NCBI RefSeq assembly: GCF_002632615.1
Contig: NZ_NITZ01000018.1
Span: 1-64,000, forward strand
Length of the DNA: 64,000 nucleotides
Source: Xenorhabdus miraniensis
GTDB lineage: Bacteria; Pseudomonadota; Gammaproteobacteria; Enterobacterales; Enterobacteriaceae
Direction: 5' to 3'
In this document: in pieces, positions 56,820-64,000 of the stretch
Layout: each line of letters begins with the position of its first letter
Position numbering within the stretch: position 1 is the first letter of the stretch
Notes under the pieces: generated by a model
What the model saw: only the letters and a program-made list of their open reading frames with translations
Database searches by the model: none
Told to the model about the DNA's origin: nothing
Position numbers and translations under genes: made by a program

Positions 56820-57788
56820 GCGCCTTAACCACCAGGCGAAAATAACTATCAATACCGATAAGAAAAAGCTGAATAAGCCGAACCCAAACCGATAGGCATT
56901 GCCGGGTATCCCACCCAAATTGACACCAAATAACCCTGTCAAAAAAGTTGTTGGCAAGAATATCATTGCCAACAGAGACATGATGTAAGAGCGGCGATTC
57001 ATGGCATCCGCCATCATAGATGCAATTTCATCCGCAAGAACCGCAGTCCGGGCAATACAACTATCAAGATCATCCAAGCCCCGCCCCAAGCGATCGGCAA
57101 TTTCCTGCATTAAGTGACGTTCTTCGTCACTCATCCATGGTAACCGCTCACTGGCTAAGCGAATGAAAACATCACGTTGAGGCGCCATATACCGGCGCAG
57201 GACGATTAATTGTTTGCGCAGCAATACCAACTCCCCACGACCAGGTATTTTTTGCTCTAAGATATTATCCTCAAGTTCAATCAGGTTATCATGCAGCTCT
57301 TCGATAAAATCATTCACTTCATCCGTCATTGCCCCGGCGATTTCAACCAACCAGTGACCCGTACTTTTTGCACCAACGCCGTTGTGTAAATCATCCAAAA
57401 TTTGATCAATGGAATGAATTCTCCGATGACGGCTGGAGATAATAATCCTGTCATTAACATAGATGCGGAACGAGACTAAATGATCAGGCCGCGCATTATC
57501 ATTGCGGTTCACCGATCTCAACGTAATCAAAGTGCCTTCACCCGTGCGCAGCACCTTCGGACGAATACTTTCATTCATTAATCCCTCCTTGACAGGAAGT
57601 GTTAACAACGTGGTATTCATCAGCCATTGATGGCTCTCCTGATTTTTATAGTCAAGATGTTGCCAAAATGGCTGTTCTGCGGTGGCGAGTGAATTTTCCC
57701 CCAATGTCACCATCCCCCCTTGACCATTCAACTGGCAGGAATAAATGGCATTTGAGCCTTTGAATACTGAGCCATAGATCGTTTCCAC
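56805..57788 (-). CDS. zntB: Zinc transporter ZntB (CorA family)
   Basis: A 327-residue inner-membrane metal transporter, the same length as E. coli ZntB. A large soluble N-terminal domain with long helices (IELEDNILEQKIPGRGELVLLRKQL region) is followed by two C-terminal membrane spans. Between them lies GLFGVNLGGIPG, the ZntB version of the CorA-type GxN signature. The conserved blocks MAPQRDVFIRLASERLPWMSDEE and MADEI-like DEIASMM match ZntB. The C-terminus RRSKWL is also typical. It works as a pentamer moving Zn2+. It lies 38 bp downstream of mppA on the same strand, so the two may share a transcript. It is a chromosomal core gene, not part of the biosynthetic cluster. Confidence 0.93.
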   Translation of the reverse strand: METIYGSVFKGSNAIYSCQLNGQGGMVTLGENSLATAEQPFWQHLDYKNQESHQWLMNTTLLTLPVKEGLMNESIRPKVLRTGEGTLITLRSVNRNDNARPDHLVSFRIYVNDRIIISSRHRRIHSIDQILDDLHNGVGAKSTGHWLVEIAGAMTDEVNDFIEELHDNLIELEDNILEQKIPGRGELVLLRKQLIVLRRYMAPQRDVFIRLASERLPWMSDEERHLMQEIADRLGRGLDDLDSCIARTAVLADEIASMMADAMNRRSYIMSLLAMIFLPTTFLTGLFGVNLGGIPGNAYRFGFGLFSFFLSVLIVIFAWWLRRSKWL

Positions 57789-57826
57789 ATCTGCTCCTTG
57801 TTCGTACTTATCTTTTTGTACTTAGT

Positions 57827-59443
57827 TTAGTGCTTGATGATATACATGTTATGACTATAGGCCACATCTTCAGGATTGGTGATCGGGTATCCTTTTAACC
57901 ACGTTTTGATCAATCGACCATTGGTATATTGATAAATCGGAACAATGGGCGCTTGTTCTGCGAGCATTTTTTCTGCCTGATTGTAATCGCGGTTCCTGAT
58001 TACATCGTCAGTTTCATTACTGGCGGCTTTAAGCAACGCATCATATTCAGCATTGTGGAATTTCGCGATATTGCCACTGTGAGTGGATGTCAAAAGCGAC
58101 AGGAAACTTGATGGTTCGTTATAATCCCCGGTCCAGGACGCCCTGACCACATCGAAATTACCCGTGTTACGGTTATCAACGTAGGTTTTCCACTCCTGAT
58201 TAACTAATTTCACCTCCACGCCCAATTTTTTCTTCCATTCTGAGCTAATGGCGATCGCTATCCGCTGGTTGTTTTCCAGATTGTTATAAAGTAATGATAT
58301 TTTTAATGGGTTTTCAGGGCCATATCCGGCGGCTTTCAACAATGCCTTCGCCTGATTATCAAGCTCTTGTTGAGTGAATGTTTCCTGCCGGCTTTTCTCT
58401 GGCTGAAAGCCTGCCGTAACATCAGGAGTAAAACGCCATGCCGGTTTTTCTCCCGTACCCACCACTTTTTTCGCAATTAAGTTCCTGTCTATTGTCATGG
58501 AAAGTGCTTGTCTCACCCGAACATCATTTGTTGGCGCCCGTTTTGTGTTAAAAGCATAGTAGTATGTTCCCAGCTGATCCGGCGTAAAAACTTGCCCCGG
58601 AAGTTCCCGCAATAATTTCTGGTACATGTTTTTAGGGAAAGACTCCGTAATATCCAGATCTCCCGCCAGATAACGTTTGGTTGCATGAGACTCCTGATTG
58701 ATGGGCATGAAGGTAACTTTTGTCAGTACCGTATTTTTGTTATCCCAATAATAGGGGGTTGGCTTCAGGACAATTTTTTCATTCACAACCCGCCCCGTTA
58801 ACATAAATGCACCATTACCAACCAGATTCCCGACCCGGGTCCAATCATTGCCATATTTTTCGACGCTCTGCTTATTGACCGGATAGAGACTAAAATTGGT
58901 TGTCATGCTAGGAAAATAAGGTACAGGCCGATCCAGACTCACCTTTAACGTGTAAGGATCGATAGCTTCCACGCCCAATTTTTCCGGCGGTAATTTCCCA
59001 TCAATGATTTCTTGTGCATTCTGAATACCTGATAAGGCAGCAAACCAAGAAAAAGAAGAGGCGTTGGCAGGATTGACCAATCTCTGCCAGCTATAAACAA
59101 AATCAGAGGCTGTGACACTGTCACCATTAGACCAACGGGCATCATGACGCAGTGTAAATATCCATGTTTTGTTATCTGTTGTTTTCCAGTCAATAGCAAC
59201 GCCCGGAATGGCTTGACCATGAGCATCTTGATTTACCAGACCTTCAAACAGATCACGCAATACTTGCGCCTCAGTCAAACCGAAAGATTTTATCGGGTCT
59301 AGCGATGCAGGTTCATCTTTCAATTGACGAACCAATTCCTGACGAGGATCAAGTTGAGTGCCGGCGGGGACATGGGCGGCAGAAACAGAAAAAGAAAGCC
59401 CGGTCATCAGTAATACAGAGGAGAGTAACGAAAAACGATACAT
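57827..59443 (-). CDS. mppA: Periplasmic murein tripeptide/oligopeptide-binding protein MppA
   Basis: A 538-residue periplasmic solute-binding protein of the SBP_bac_5/OppA family. The signal peptide covers about the first 22 residues with probable cleavage at SVSA-AHVP. The mature protein has the family blocks QLKDEPASLDPIKS, LFEGLVNQ, WTFTLRHDARWSNGD, YYWDNKNTVL, GTYYYAFNTK, ALSMTIDRN and ASWTGDYNEPSSFL. Length and these blocks fit MppA, which binds the murein tripeptide L-Ala-gamma-D-Glu-meso-Dap and hands it to the Opp permease, better than OppA. The gene stands alone without permease genes, as in E. coli. It is divergent from tpx. Confidence 0.88.
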   Translation of the reverse strand: MYRFSLLSSVLLMTGLSFSVSAAHVPAGTQLDPRQELVRQLKDEPASLDPIKSFGLTEAQVLRDLFEGLVNQDAHGQAIPGVAIDWKTTDNKTWIFTLRHDARWSNGDSVTASDFVYSWQRLVNPANASSFSWFAALSGIQNAQEIIDGKLPPEKLGVEAIDPYTLKVSLDRPVPYFPSMTTNFSLYPVNKQSVEKYGNDWTRVGNLVGNGAFMLTGRVVNEKIVLKPTPYYWDNKNTVLTKVTFMPINQESHATKRYLAGDLDITESFPKNMYQKLLRELPGQVFTPDQLGTYYYAFNTKRAPTNDVRVRQALSMTIDRNLIAKKVVGTGEKPAWRFTPDVTAGFQPEKSRQETFTQQELDNQAKALLKAAGYGPENPLKISLLYNNLENNQRIAIAISSEWKKKLGVEVKLVNQEWKTYVDNRNTGNFDVVRASWTGDYNEPSSFLSLLTSTHSGNIAKFHNAEYDALLKAASNETDDVIRNRDYNQAEKMLAEQAPIVPIYQYTNGRLIKTWLKGYPITNPEDVAYSHNMYIIKH

Positions 59444-59566
59444 GATTCTTTTGCCTTATGAGTCTAATAATTATCCTAAAAATATATTATAAGACATTGT
59501 TAATTAACGGGAGCCTGAGTATTTCATGAATATTGCGTCTATTTTTGTGGGCAAGATCGCATTATT

Positions 59567-59614
59567 CCTTTACACTGGCAGTCCTTTACACTGGCGGTCC
59601 TTTACACTGATGGC
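59567..59614. repeat. 16 bp tandem repeat upstream of tpx
   Basis: Three units of 16 bp (CCTTTACACTGGCAGT, CCTTTACACTGGCGGT, CCTTTACACTGATGGC) end 28 bases before the tpx start. Each contains TTTACA, close to a sigma-70 -35 box, so the array could offer several -35 elements or simply be slippage in the 5' region. Function is not shown. Confidence 0.85.
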
Positions 59615-59642
59615 GCAGTTTATTTTATAGAGGGAGAAAACC

Positions 59643-60146
59643 ATGACACAAACAGTCAAGTTCCAAGGTAGTGACATCACCGTTAACGGAGATTTTCCAC
59701 AAGCAGGCCAGGCAGCGAAAGATTTCACTCTGGTTGCTAAAGATCTTGCCGATGTTGCATTGAGCCAATATGCAGGCAAACGTAAAGTGCTTAACATTTT
59801 CCCAAGCATCGACACCGGTGTTTGTGCCACATCTGTCCGTAAATTCAATCAACTTGCCAGTGAGTTGGACAATACTGTTGTACTGTGCATTTCAGCAGAT
59901 TTGCCTTTTGCTCAGTCTCGTTTCTGTGGTTCTGAAGGTTTGTCTAACGTCGTTACTCTTTCCACACTTCGTGGTGGAAAGTTTCAGGAAGATTACGGCG
60001 TTGCAATAGCCGAAGGCCCACTGGGTGGTTTAACTGCACGTGCTGTTGTTATTTTGGATGAAAATAACCAAGTTATTTATAGTCAGTTAGTCGATGAAAT
60101 CACTAATGAACCTGACTATGACAGTGCATTATCAGCTTTAAAATAA
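59643..60146 (+). CDS. tpx: Thiol peroxidase Tpx
   Basis: A 167-residue atypical 2-Cys peroxiredoxin that reduces hydrogen peroxide and organic hydroperoxides with thioredoxin. The peroxidatic cysteine is Cys61 in [17 protein letters not shown], with the conserved Thr and Arg of the active site. The resolving cysteine is Cys95 in SRFCGSEGL. Length equals that of E. coli Tpx (168 residues) within one residue. AGGGAG stands before the ATG. The gene is monocistronic, divergent from mppA, with a tandem repeat in its upstream region. It is a core stress gene. Confidence 0.96.
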   Translation: MTQTVKFQGSDITVNGDFPQAGQAAKDFTLVAKDLADVALSQYAGKRKVLNIFPSIDTGVCATSVRKFNQLASELDNTVVLCISADLPFAQSRFCGSEGLSNVVTLSTLRGGKFQEDYGVAIAEGPLGGLTARAVVILDENNQVIYSQLVDEITNEPDYDSALSALK

Positions 60147-60458
60147 TTATTTTATTATTGATAATATTGCCTTTGTTTTACGGCACAGCAAATTAATTGT
60201 TTTATAATAAATTTTTATGGCGGCGATGATTTCACAATGAGTGAACCCATCGCCGCCAGTTTATTCAGAGATATCTGAACCACTCTCACCATATTACAAA
60301 TAACCACCCCACAACCGCTTAAAAAACCACCTCTCACGAAAAAGTGGATACCCCTATTAGATGTGCCGAAAACGACCGTTTTTGACACATGAATAAAAAA
60401 AACCAACAAATCAATAGATTAAATGTTGGCGGTTATCGCATGAATAAGGTCATTACAC
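60147..60458. other. Intergenic region with a strong inverted repeat
   Basis: No credible gene is seen between the convergent tpx and dioxygenase genes. TGGCGGCGATG (60218-60228) and CATCGCCGCCA (60248-60258) are perfect 11 bp inverted repeats with a 19-base loop. They could fold into a stable hairpin acting as a terminator between the two genes, although clear U-runs are lacking on both sides. Confidence 0.6.
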
Positions 60459-61280
60459 CTACACAGTGTATTTAGCCAAGTCCTTAGGGGTTATTTTCTT
60501 GGACACATTGTCTTTATTGATAGATAAAACTATCTTTCCGTGTAATCCATCCAATGGATTATCACCGATTTTTTTTACTGTCAAAATTGCAGCTCTATTT
60601 TTAACTCCAGAAAAGATAGAATCATCTTCATTTTTAAGCCTGTTAACATCCCTTGGAGAATACATATCATTATTCATGACTTCTTCAGATATATCCTCAG
60701 GGAAATAGAGTTGGCCTACAAAATAGAATTTATCTTCCTGTCTTTTTTGTACGTTCGCATTCCTTGCTGATAAATGAATATGTATGGCTCTTCCGGCATA
60801 AAAACCGGGGAAAATTGTGGTGAATCTGACTATGCCTTCTTTGTCTGTCCTTTGTGCCCCACGAAGAAATGTGCTTTCATCAGTTCTTGAAATTGTCCCT
60901 ATATTACTAGATGGAGCCTTAAGGTCTGGGTTTATGTATTTCCAACCTGAATACTTTCCCATTGCATTACAATGCCATATATCAATAAGGATATCCTGTA
61001 ACGGTTTACAGGTTACAGAATCAATGACTTTCATTGTCAATAAAAGCGGTATTCCTGGTTCATCCTCTGTTATATTCCTTCTCAGCAATTTGTTATTTAC
61101 AAAATATGGACCTGACATTTCCTCTGGGGTCATCTCGCAAACACCTATACCAATACCACCCTCTTTCTTTGGTTGACTATGTGAAGAGGCGAAAACTCCT
61201 GCCGGAACCAGAGGTAATAATGAAAATACGGCACCAGTAACACCCGCTTTTTTCAGAAAAAGTCTTCTTTCATTTTTCAT
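60459..61280 (-). CDS. Tat-exported intradiol ring-cleavage dioxygenase-like protein
   Basis: A 273-residue protein with a twin-arginine signal (ERRLFLKKAG then a hydrophobic stretch to VFAS), so it is predicted to be folded before export. The mature part is an intradiol dioxygenase core. GPYF lies at residues 57-60. The non-haem Fe(III) ligands expected for the family are all present: Tyr110 (MGKYSGW), Tyr161 (PGFYAGR), His167 and His169 (RAIHIHL). The family cleaves catechols between the hydroxyls to muconates, but the exported subgroup is poorly characterised. No catechol pathway genes are nearby. The upstream DNA is AT-rich and shared with the divergent methyltransferase gene. Substrate is unknown; an aromatic redox-active compound is only a guess from the SoxR-linked neighbour. 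Confidence 0.85.
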   Translation of the reverse strand: MKNERRLFLKKAGVTGAVFSLLPLVPAGVFASSHSQPKKEGGIGIGVCEMTPEEMSGPYFVNNKLLRRNITEDEPGIPLLLTMKVIDSVTCKPLQDILIDIWHCNAMGKYSGWKYINPDLKAPSSNIGTISRTDESTFLRGAQRTDKEGIVRFTTIFPGFYAGRAIHIHLSARNANVQKRQEDKFYFVGQLYFPEDISEEVMNNDMYSPRDVNRLKNEDDSIFSGVKNRAAILTVKKIGDNPLDGLHGKIVLSINKDNVSKKITPKDLAKYTV

Positions 61281-61619
61281 AAAGTGGCTCCTTATATATC
61301 ATTTAATTGTTGTATAGTAAATTGGTAAGCTATAGTTTAATCTGCGGATTCAGATAGTTATACGGTATCTAAATATATATAATTCCCTCTTCTTTAAATA
61401 GAATTAAATTATGTATCGCATTGCTATTAAATGAAATACATCTAATTAAGTATGATTAAATCATATATAAAAAGGCACCGGAATAATAAATGTAGCAGCT
61501 CGCATTTGAAATCTGGTTGGCCTGTGAGTGCATAAGTGCCCCAAGGTTCTTTATGTTATCCAACAACTAACTATTTAATACATGACAAAAAATATTAGAT
61601 GTAATTAGATAAATATTAC
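61281..61619. other. AT-rich divergent promoter region
   Basis: A 339-base AT-rich stretch between the divergent dioxygenase and methyltransferase genes. No coding region or RNA gene is recognisable. It must contain the dioxygenase promoter, but I see no convincing -35/-10 pair to assign. The SoxR site begins at its right edge. Confidence 0.5.
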
Positions 61620-61650
61620 TTGACCTCAAGTTAACTTGAGGTTTTAGGGT
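61620..61650 (+). promoter_or_regulatory. SoxR box and MerR-type promoter of the methyltransferase gene
   Basis: Bases 61623-61642 form a perfect 20 bp palindrome whose core CCTCAAGTTAACTTGAGG is, from memory, identical to the SoxR-binding site of the E. coli soxS promoter. It sits between TTGACC (-35, 61620-61625) and TAGGGT (-10, 61645-61650) with a 19 bp spacer, the overlong spacing that MerR-family activators correct by DNA untwisting. The architecture is therefore that of a redox-switched promoter. The gene it serves begins at 61723, leaving a leader of about 65 bases. Confidence 0.92.
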
Positions 61651-61722
61651 ATGTCCATTAAGCCAATAGTTCCAAAAATTAGGCTAATCAATCTATTTAA
61701 AAATTTGAATAGGAAAATAATA

Positions 61723-62706
61723 ATGTCATTGGAAATAGTTACTGCCTATCGTAAATCGAATGCACTATTTGCTTTTGTAGACAGCAAAGCACCACTATAT
61801 TTAAGTACCCAAGATTTAAGTACTCAAGATGGCAAAACAGTGGAACAACTTTCTCAGCTATGCCGTGTTTATCAAGATAGATTCCATAGGTTATTGGATT
61901 ATATGCAGACACTTAATGTGTTAACAAAAAAAGATGATAAATTTTACCTTACTGAACAATGGGCATCACTCAGTGATCCAAACAGCTTTGAAACATTATA
62001 TATAAGATTCGAATTAGATCCTGCCTTCTGGAATGCTTGGTCACAATACAGCGCGTCCTTAAGTAAAAGGAATAAAAAATCTGCTTTTGAACTTACCCAT
62101 CATGAGCCATTTTTTGATTATCTCAATCATGAAAATAATAAAACTATCAAAGCGATTTTTGATAATTTATTGGCAAAAATGACCGATGAGATGAATAAAC
62201 ATATTATCGAACACATTCCTCTAAATGGCATTTCTTCATTTATTGATATCGGGGGTGGAGTAGGTTCTTTTTCAAAAAATATCAAAATTCATTACCCACA
62301 TATCCAATGTCACGTCATGGATCAATATGATTTTACCAGGCAAGAATCAGAAGAAATTACTTTCATTAATGGCAATTTCTTTTCTGCTATTCCATCAGGA
62401 TATGATGCTTATAGCATAAAAAATGTTTTGGATGATTGGCCAGATAACCAAGCCATTGATATTCTGAAAAATTGCCATAAAGCAATGCGAGAAGATTCCG
62501 TTTTATATGTTATCGATATGATTAAAGAACCAAATGATCCAGCGTCATTTGATTTATATATGGATACCCTTTTGTTAGGCCGGAAACGGTATCAATCAGA
62601 ATTTGAATTTATGGCAAAACAGGCTGGATTATCTATTACAAATATCTACAACTTGAATTTTTCCACAGAAAATGGCAGCTACTACATTATTGAAATGAAA
62701 AAATGA
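61723..62706 (+). CDS. SAM-dependent O-methyltransferase (small-molecule type), SoxR-controlled
   Basis: A 327-residue class I methyltransferase of the plant/actinomycete O-methyltransferase type. An N-terminal winged-helix dimerisation part (VEQLSQLCRVYQDRFHRLLDYMQTL) is followed by the SAM motif FIDIGGGVGSF (Asp 175) and the later YSIKNVLDDWPDNQAIDIL block, where this family usually has LKxxLHDW. Here the usual catalytic His of LHDW is replaced (VLDDW), which may mean different catalysis or substrate. I place the start at ATG 61723 with AGGAAAA upstream, because the upstream in-frame ATG at 61651 lies directly on the -10 element. Its AT-rich composition differs from the NRPS genes. SoxR control suggests it methylates a redox-cycling quinone or phenazine-like compound, for defence or biosynthesis. 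That role is inferred. Confidence 0.85.
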   Translation: MSLEIVTAYRKSNALFAFVDSKAPLYLSTQDLSTQDGKTVEQLSQLCRVYQDRFHRLLDYMQTLNVLTKKDDKFYLTEQWASLSDPNSFETLYIRFELDPAFWNAWSQYSASLSKRNKKSAFELTHHEPFFDYLNHENNKTIKAIFDNLLAKMTDEMNKHIIEHIPLNGISSFIDIGGGVGSFSKNIKIHYPHIQCHVMDQYDFTRQESEEITFINGNFFSAIPSGYDAYSIKNVLDDWPDNQAIDILKNCHKAMREDSVLYVIDMIKEPNDPASFDLYMDTLLLGRKRYQSEFEFMAKQAGLSITNIYNLNFSTENGSYYIIEMKK

Positions 62707-63173
62707 ATTTAGGCGCACAAGGGAATGAGTGCTCTTTTTTCAACGTTAACATCCACGTATAACTGGACAGGCCTGAAAAATCGTGATGAAGATATTTTTT
62801 AACATGCTAAAGATGTTAGATGGTACAAACGGACAGCGCTTCTTCGGTGTTTAAAATATAGCAAGCTAATAGTATCACGAAAGTTTTTACAGAGAGTGGA
62901 AAATTGGATTCGATCATGGCTAGTCTTATCTTGACATTCAATAGAATAATTGAATAAATTTACTTAAACTAATGCTAGCCTAGATGGACAAACTCTAATG
63001 CTGATTTATCAGACTAAAATAAAATGATTTTTAGGCATAAATGACATTATGTGGAGATTACCATACTGAAAGCGAATATGGTCTCTTTCAGAAGCTCCTG
63101 CGCGATACATATCATCGGCGGGTAAGTTTTGATTTGATGCAATACCCGCTACAGGGTTGGGAGAGTTAGTTTG
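62707..63173. other. Intergenic region with inverted repeats and possible coding remnants
   Basis: 467 bases without an intact gene. On the plus strand about 62800-62955 there are stretches (HAKDVRWYKR, then after frame change SGKLDSIMASLILTF) that faintly resemble the end of an IS5-like transposase; I cannot confirm this. Inverted repeats are seen at 63068-63092 (CTGAAAG...CTTTCAG) and 63118-63149 (GCGGGTA...TACCCGC). The second lies just before the FMN reductase ribosome binding site. Confidence 0.35.
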
Positions 63174-63725
63174 ATGAAAAGTACATACAATATTTTAGGT
63201 ATCTCAGGTAGCCTGCGCAAAGCGTCACTGAATACTCTTTTTTTGCGCGCTATGGATCGGGTTTGCCCTGACAATATAAACTTTGAGATCTATTCAGATC
63301 TGGACACAATTCCCCTCTTTAACGCAGATAACGAAGACAAAAATTTTCCTGAAGTCTTGCACTGGCGTAATGCGCTGGCTCGGGCAGATTTGATTTTATT
63401 GGTCAGTCCGGAGTATGCACATGGTGTGACAGGAGTAATGAAAAATGCGCTGGATTGGATAGTTAGCAGTGGAGACTTGGTCGACAAGCCACTGGCGTTT
63501 CCCAACATCGCGATTCGTGCCGAACTTGCGCAGTCACAACTCGCTGAAACGCTACAAACTATGGGTTGTCGCTTGATAGAAGAGTGTAGTCCCCGCGCAA
63601 CACTTGCTGAACCTTATGTTATCCCTGATGCCACAGAGCATATGTTGGTTGATCACCCTGATATCGGGCCTAGATTGAAAATCCTGTGGAGCAACATTGA
63701 ACACAGTCTGGCAGCATCGCGCTGA
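63174..63725 (+). CDS. NAD(P)H-dependent FMN reductase (flavodoxin fold)
   Basis: A 183-residue member of the NADPH-dependent FMN reductase family (ArsH, ChrR and azoreductase relatives). It has the phosphate-binding loop GISGSLRKASLNTLF near residues 9-23 and the signature SPEYAHGVTGVMKNALDW, which packs on the flavin. Such enzymes reduce FMN, quinones, azo compounds or metal ions with NAD(P)H in the cytosol. I use the ATG at 63174, with GGGAG upstream. The gene lies 467 bp after the SoxR-controlled methyltransferase on the same strand but has its own upstream region. Quinone reduction is a plausible role beside a redox-stress gene but is not shown. Confidence 0.88.
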   Translation: MKSTYNILGISGSLRKASLNTLFLRAMDRVCPDNINFEIYSDLDTIPLFNADNEDKNFPEVLHWRNALARADLILLVSPEYAHGVTGVMKNALDWIVSSGDLVDKPLAFPNIAIRAELAQSQLAETLQTMGCRLIEECSPRATLAEPYVIPDATEHMLVDHPDIGPRLKILWSNIEHSLAASR

Positions 63726-63765
63726 ATACTGATATTTTTTCGTACTTAATGGTTAAGGAAAGAAG

Positions 63766-63807
63766 ATGAAACTAGCACCCAATCATATACAGGATCTTAA
63801 GCAGTAA
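63766..63807 (+). pseudogene. Aborted start of a further gene after the FMN reductase gene
   Basis: A good ribosome binding site (GGAAAGA) precedes an ATG followed by only 13 codons (MKLAPNHIQDLKQ) and a stop. It looks like the 5' end of a gene that once followed the reductase and was cut off by the DNA to its right, where an unrelated gene on the other strand ends. It could also be a chance short ORF. Confidence 0.35.
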
Positions 63808-64000
63808 CCATCTATTTTAGGTAGAAAAAAGGCTTCATTTATGATCTGATAATCGTCGCCAAACAAACCATCAAAACCACGGAGCATGAAAAATGATGAT
63901 GCCTCCACCGGGATATTGATCGCATCCTGCTTAACGGACTGTGCCAGTACGGCCGCAAAATACTGGCGGCGCACGGCATCCGGGGCGGCATCCGGTAAAC
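63783..64000 (-). CDS. Unrecognised protein, C-terminal part, runs off the window
   Basis: An open minus-strand frame enters from the right edge and ends at 63783. The visible part reads PDAAPDAVRRQYFAAVLAQ, then a hydrophilic/aromatic mix (VEASSFFMLRGFDGLFGDDY) and a Cys-containing tail (YCLRSCI). The DNA is GC-richer at the right edge than to its left. I do not recognise the family. The abrupt contrast with the AT-rich DNA on its left suggests a junction, perhaps of a mobile element. Confidence 0.4.
   Translation of the reverse strand, partial: LPDAAPDAVRRQYFAAVLAQSVKQDAINIPVEASSFFMLRGFDGLFGDDYQIINEAFFLPKIDGYCLRSCI

Noticed and set aside
60215..60409. 64-codon minus-strand ORF between tpx and the dioxygenase gene
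   Set aside because: It covers the inverted repeat, has no domain or ribosome binding site, and its composition looks random.
61651..61722. Upstream ATG of the methyltransferase gene
   Set aside because: It lies immediately after the -10 element of the SoxR promoter, so it would not be in the transcript. It also has no ribosome binding site.
62760..62960. IS5-like transposase remnant
   Set aside because: Only two short stretches look similar, in different frames, and no conserved DDE residues can be placed. I kept it as a remark, not as a feature.

Overview
The window looks like a chromosomal segment of an entomopathogenic enterobacterium, most likely Xenorhabdus (less likely Photorhabdus). 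The housekeeping genes on the right (zntB, mppA, tpx) read as close enterobacterial orthologues. The centre is a very large non-ribosomal peptide synthetase (NRPS) locus with dual condensation/epimerisation domains, of the kind typical for these genera. The species assignment is inference from protein character, not from a search.

Layout from left to right. (1) 84-393: a frameshifted remnant of an IS1-type transposase. (2) 426-9043, minus strand: a tight eight-gene operon. In transcription order it encodes a GSA-aminomutase-like PLP enzyme, a GNAT acetyltransferase, a HIGH-motif nucleotidylyltransferase, a HAD phosphatase, an NAD-dependent sugar epimerase/dehydratase, a GH65 glycoside phosphorylase, an MFS exporter and a DegT/DnrJ sugar aminotransferase. 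It looks like a specialised-metabolite or amino-sugar pathway that I cannot match to a known product. (3) 9094-9835: IS110 transposase wreckage and a fragment of a possible conjugation gene. (4) 10087-54730, plus strand: three NRPS genes with seven, two and four modules, 13 in all, ending in tandem thioesterases. (5) 54875-56548: a PLP-dependent decarboxylase that probably makes beta-alanine from aspartate. (6) 56805-60146: zntB and mppA (minus) and tpx (plus). (7) 60459-63725: a Tat-exported intradiol-dioxygenase-like protein, an O-methyltransferase behind a perfect SoxR box, and an NAD(P)H-dependent FMN reductase. (8) 63766-64000: an aborted short ORF and the end of an unrecognised gene.

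How the NRPS works, read from its motifs: a starter C domain acylates Pro1, and LCL and dual C/E domains then alternate. The ten-residue A-domain codes predict acyl-Pro-D-Ala-Val-D-X-Ile-D-Thr-Val-D-Ile-Val-D-Ala-bAla-Pro-Val. It is released by TE-TE, probably as a lactone through Thr6. The module count, Thr, beta-Ala, hydrophobicity and neighbouring decarboxylase agree with what I recall of the xenoamicins, acylated tridecadepsipeptides of Xenorhabdus made by XabABCD, although here there are three synthetase genes rather than four. The chemistry class is therefore probably known.

The less familiar points are: short in-frame tandem repeats (12, 15 or 18 bp) scattered through the synthetases and concentrated in one A-domain loop in six of 13 modules; the orphan minus-strand operon with a phosphorylase but no glycosyltransferase; and the SoxR-controlled methyltransferase.
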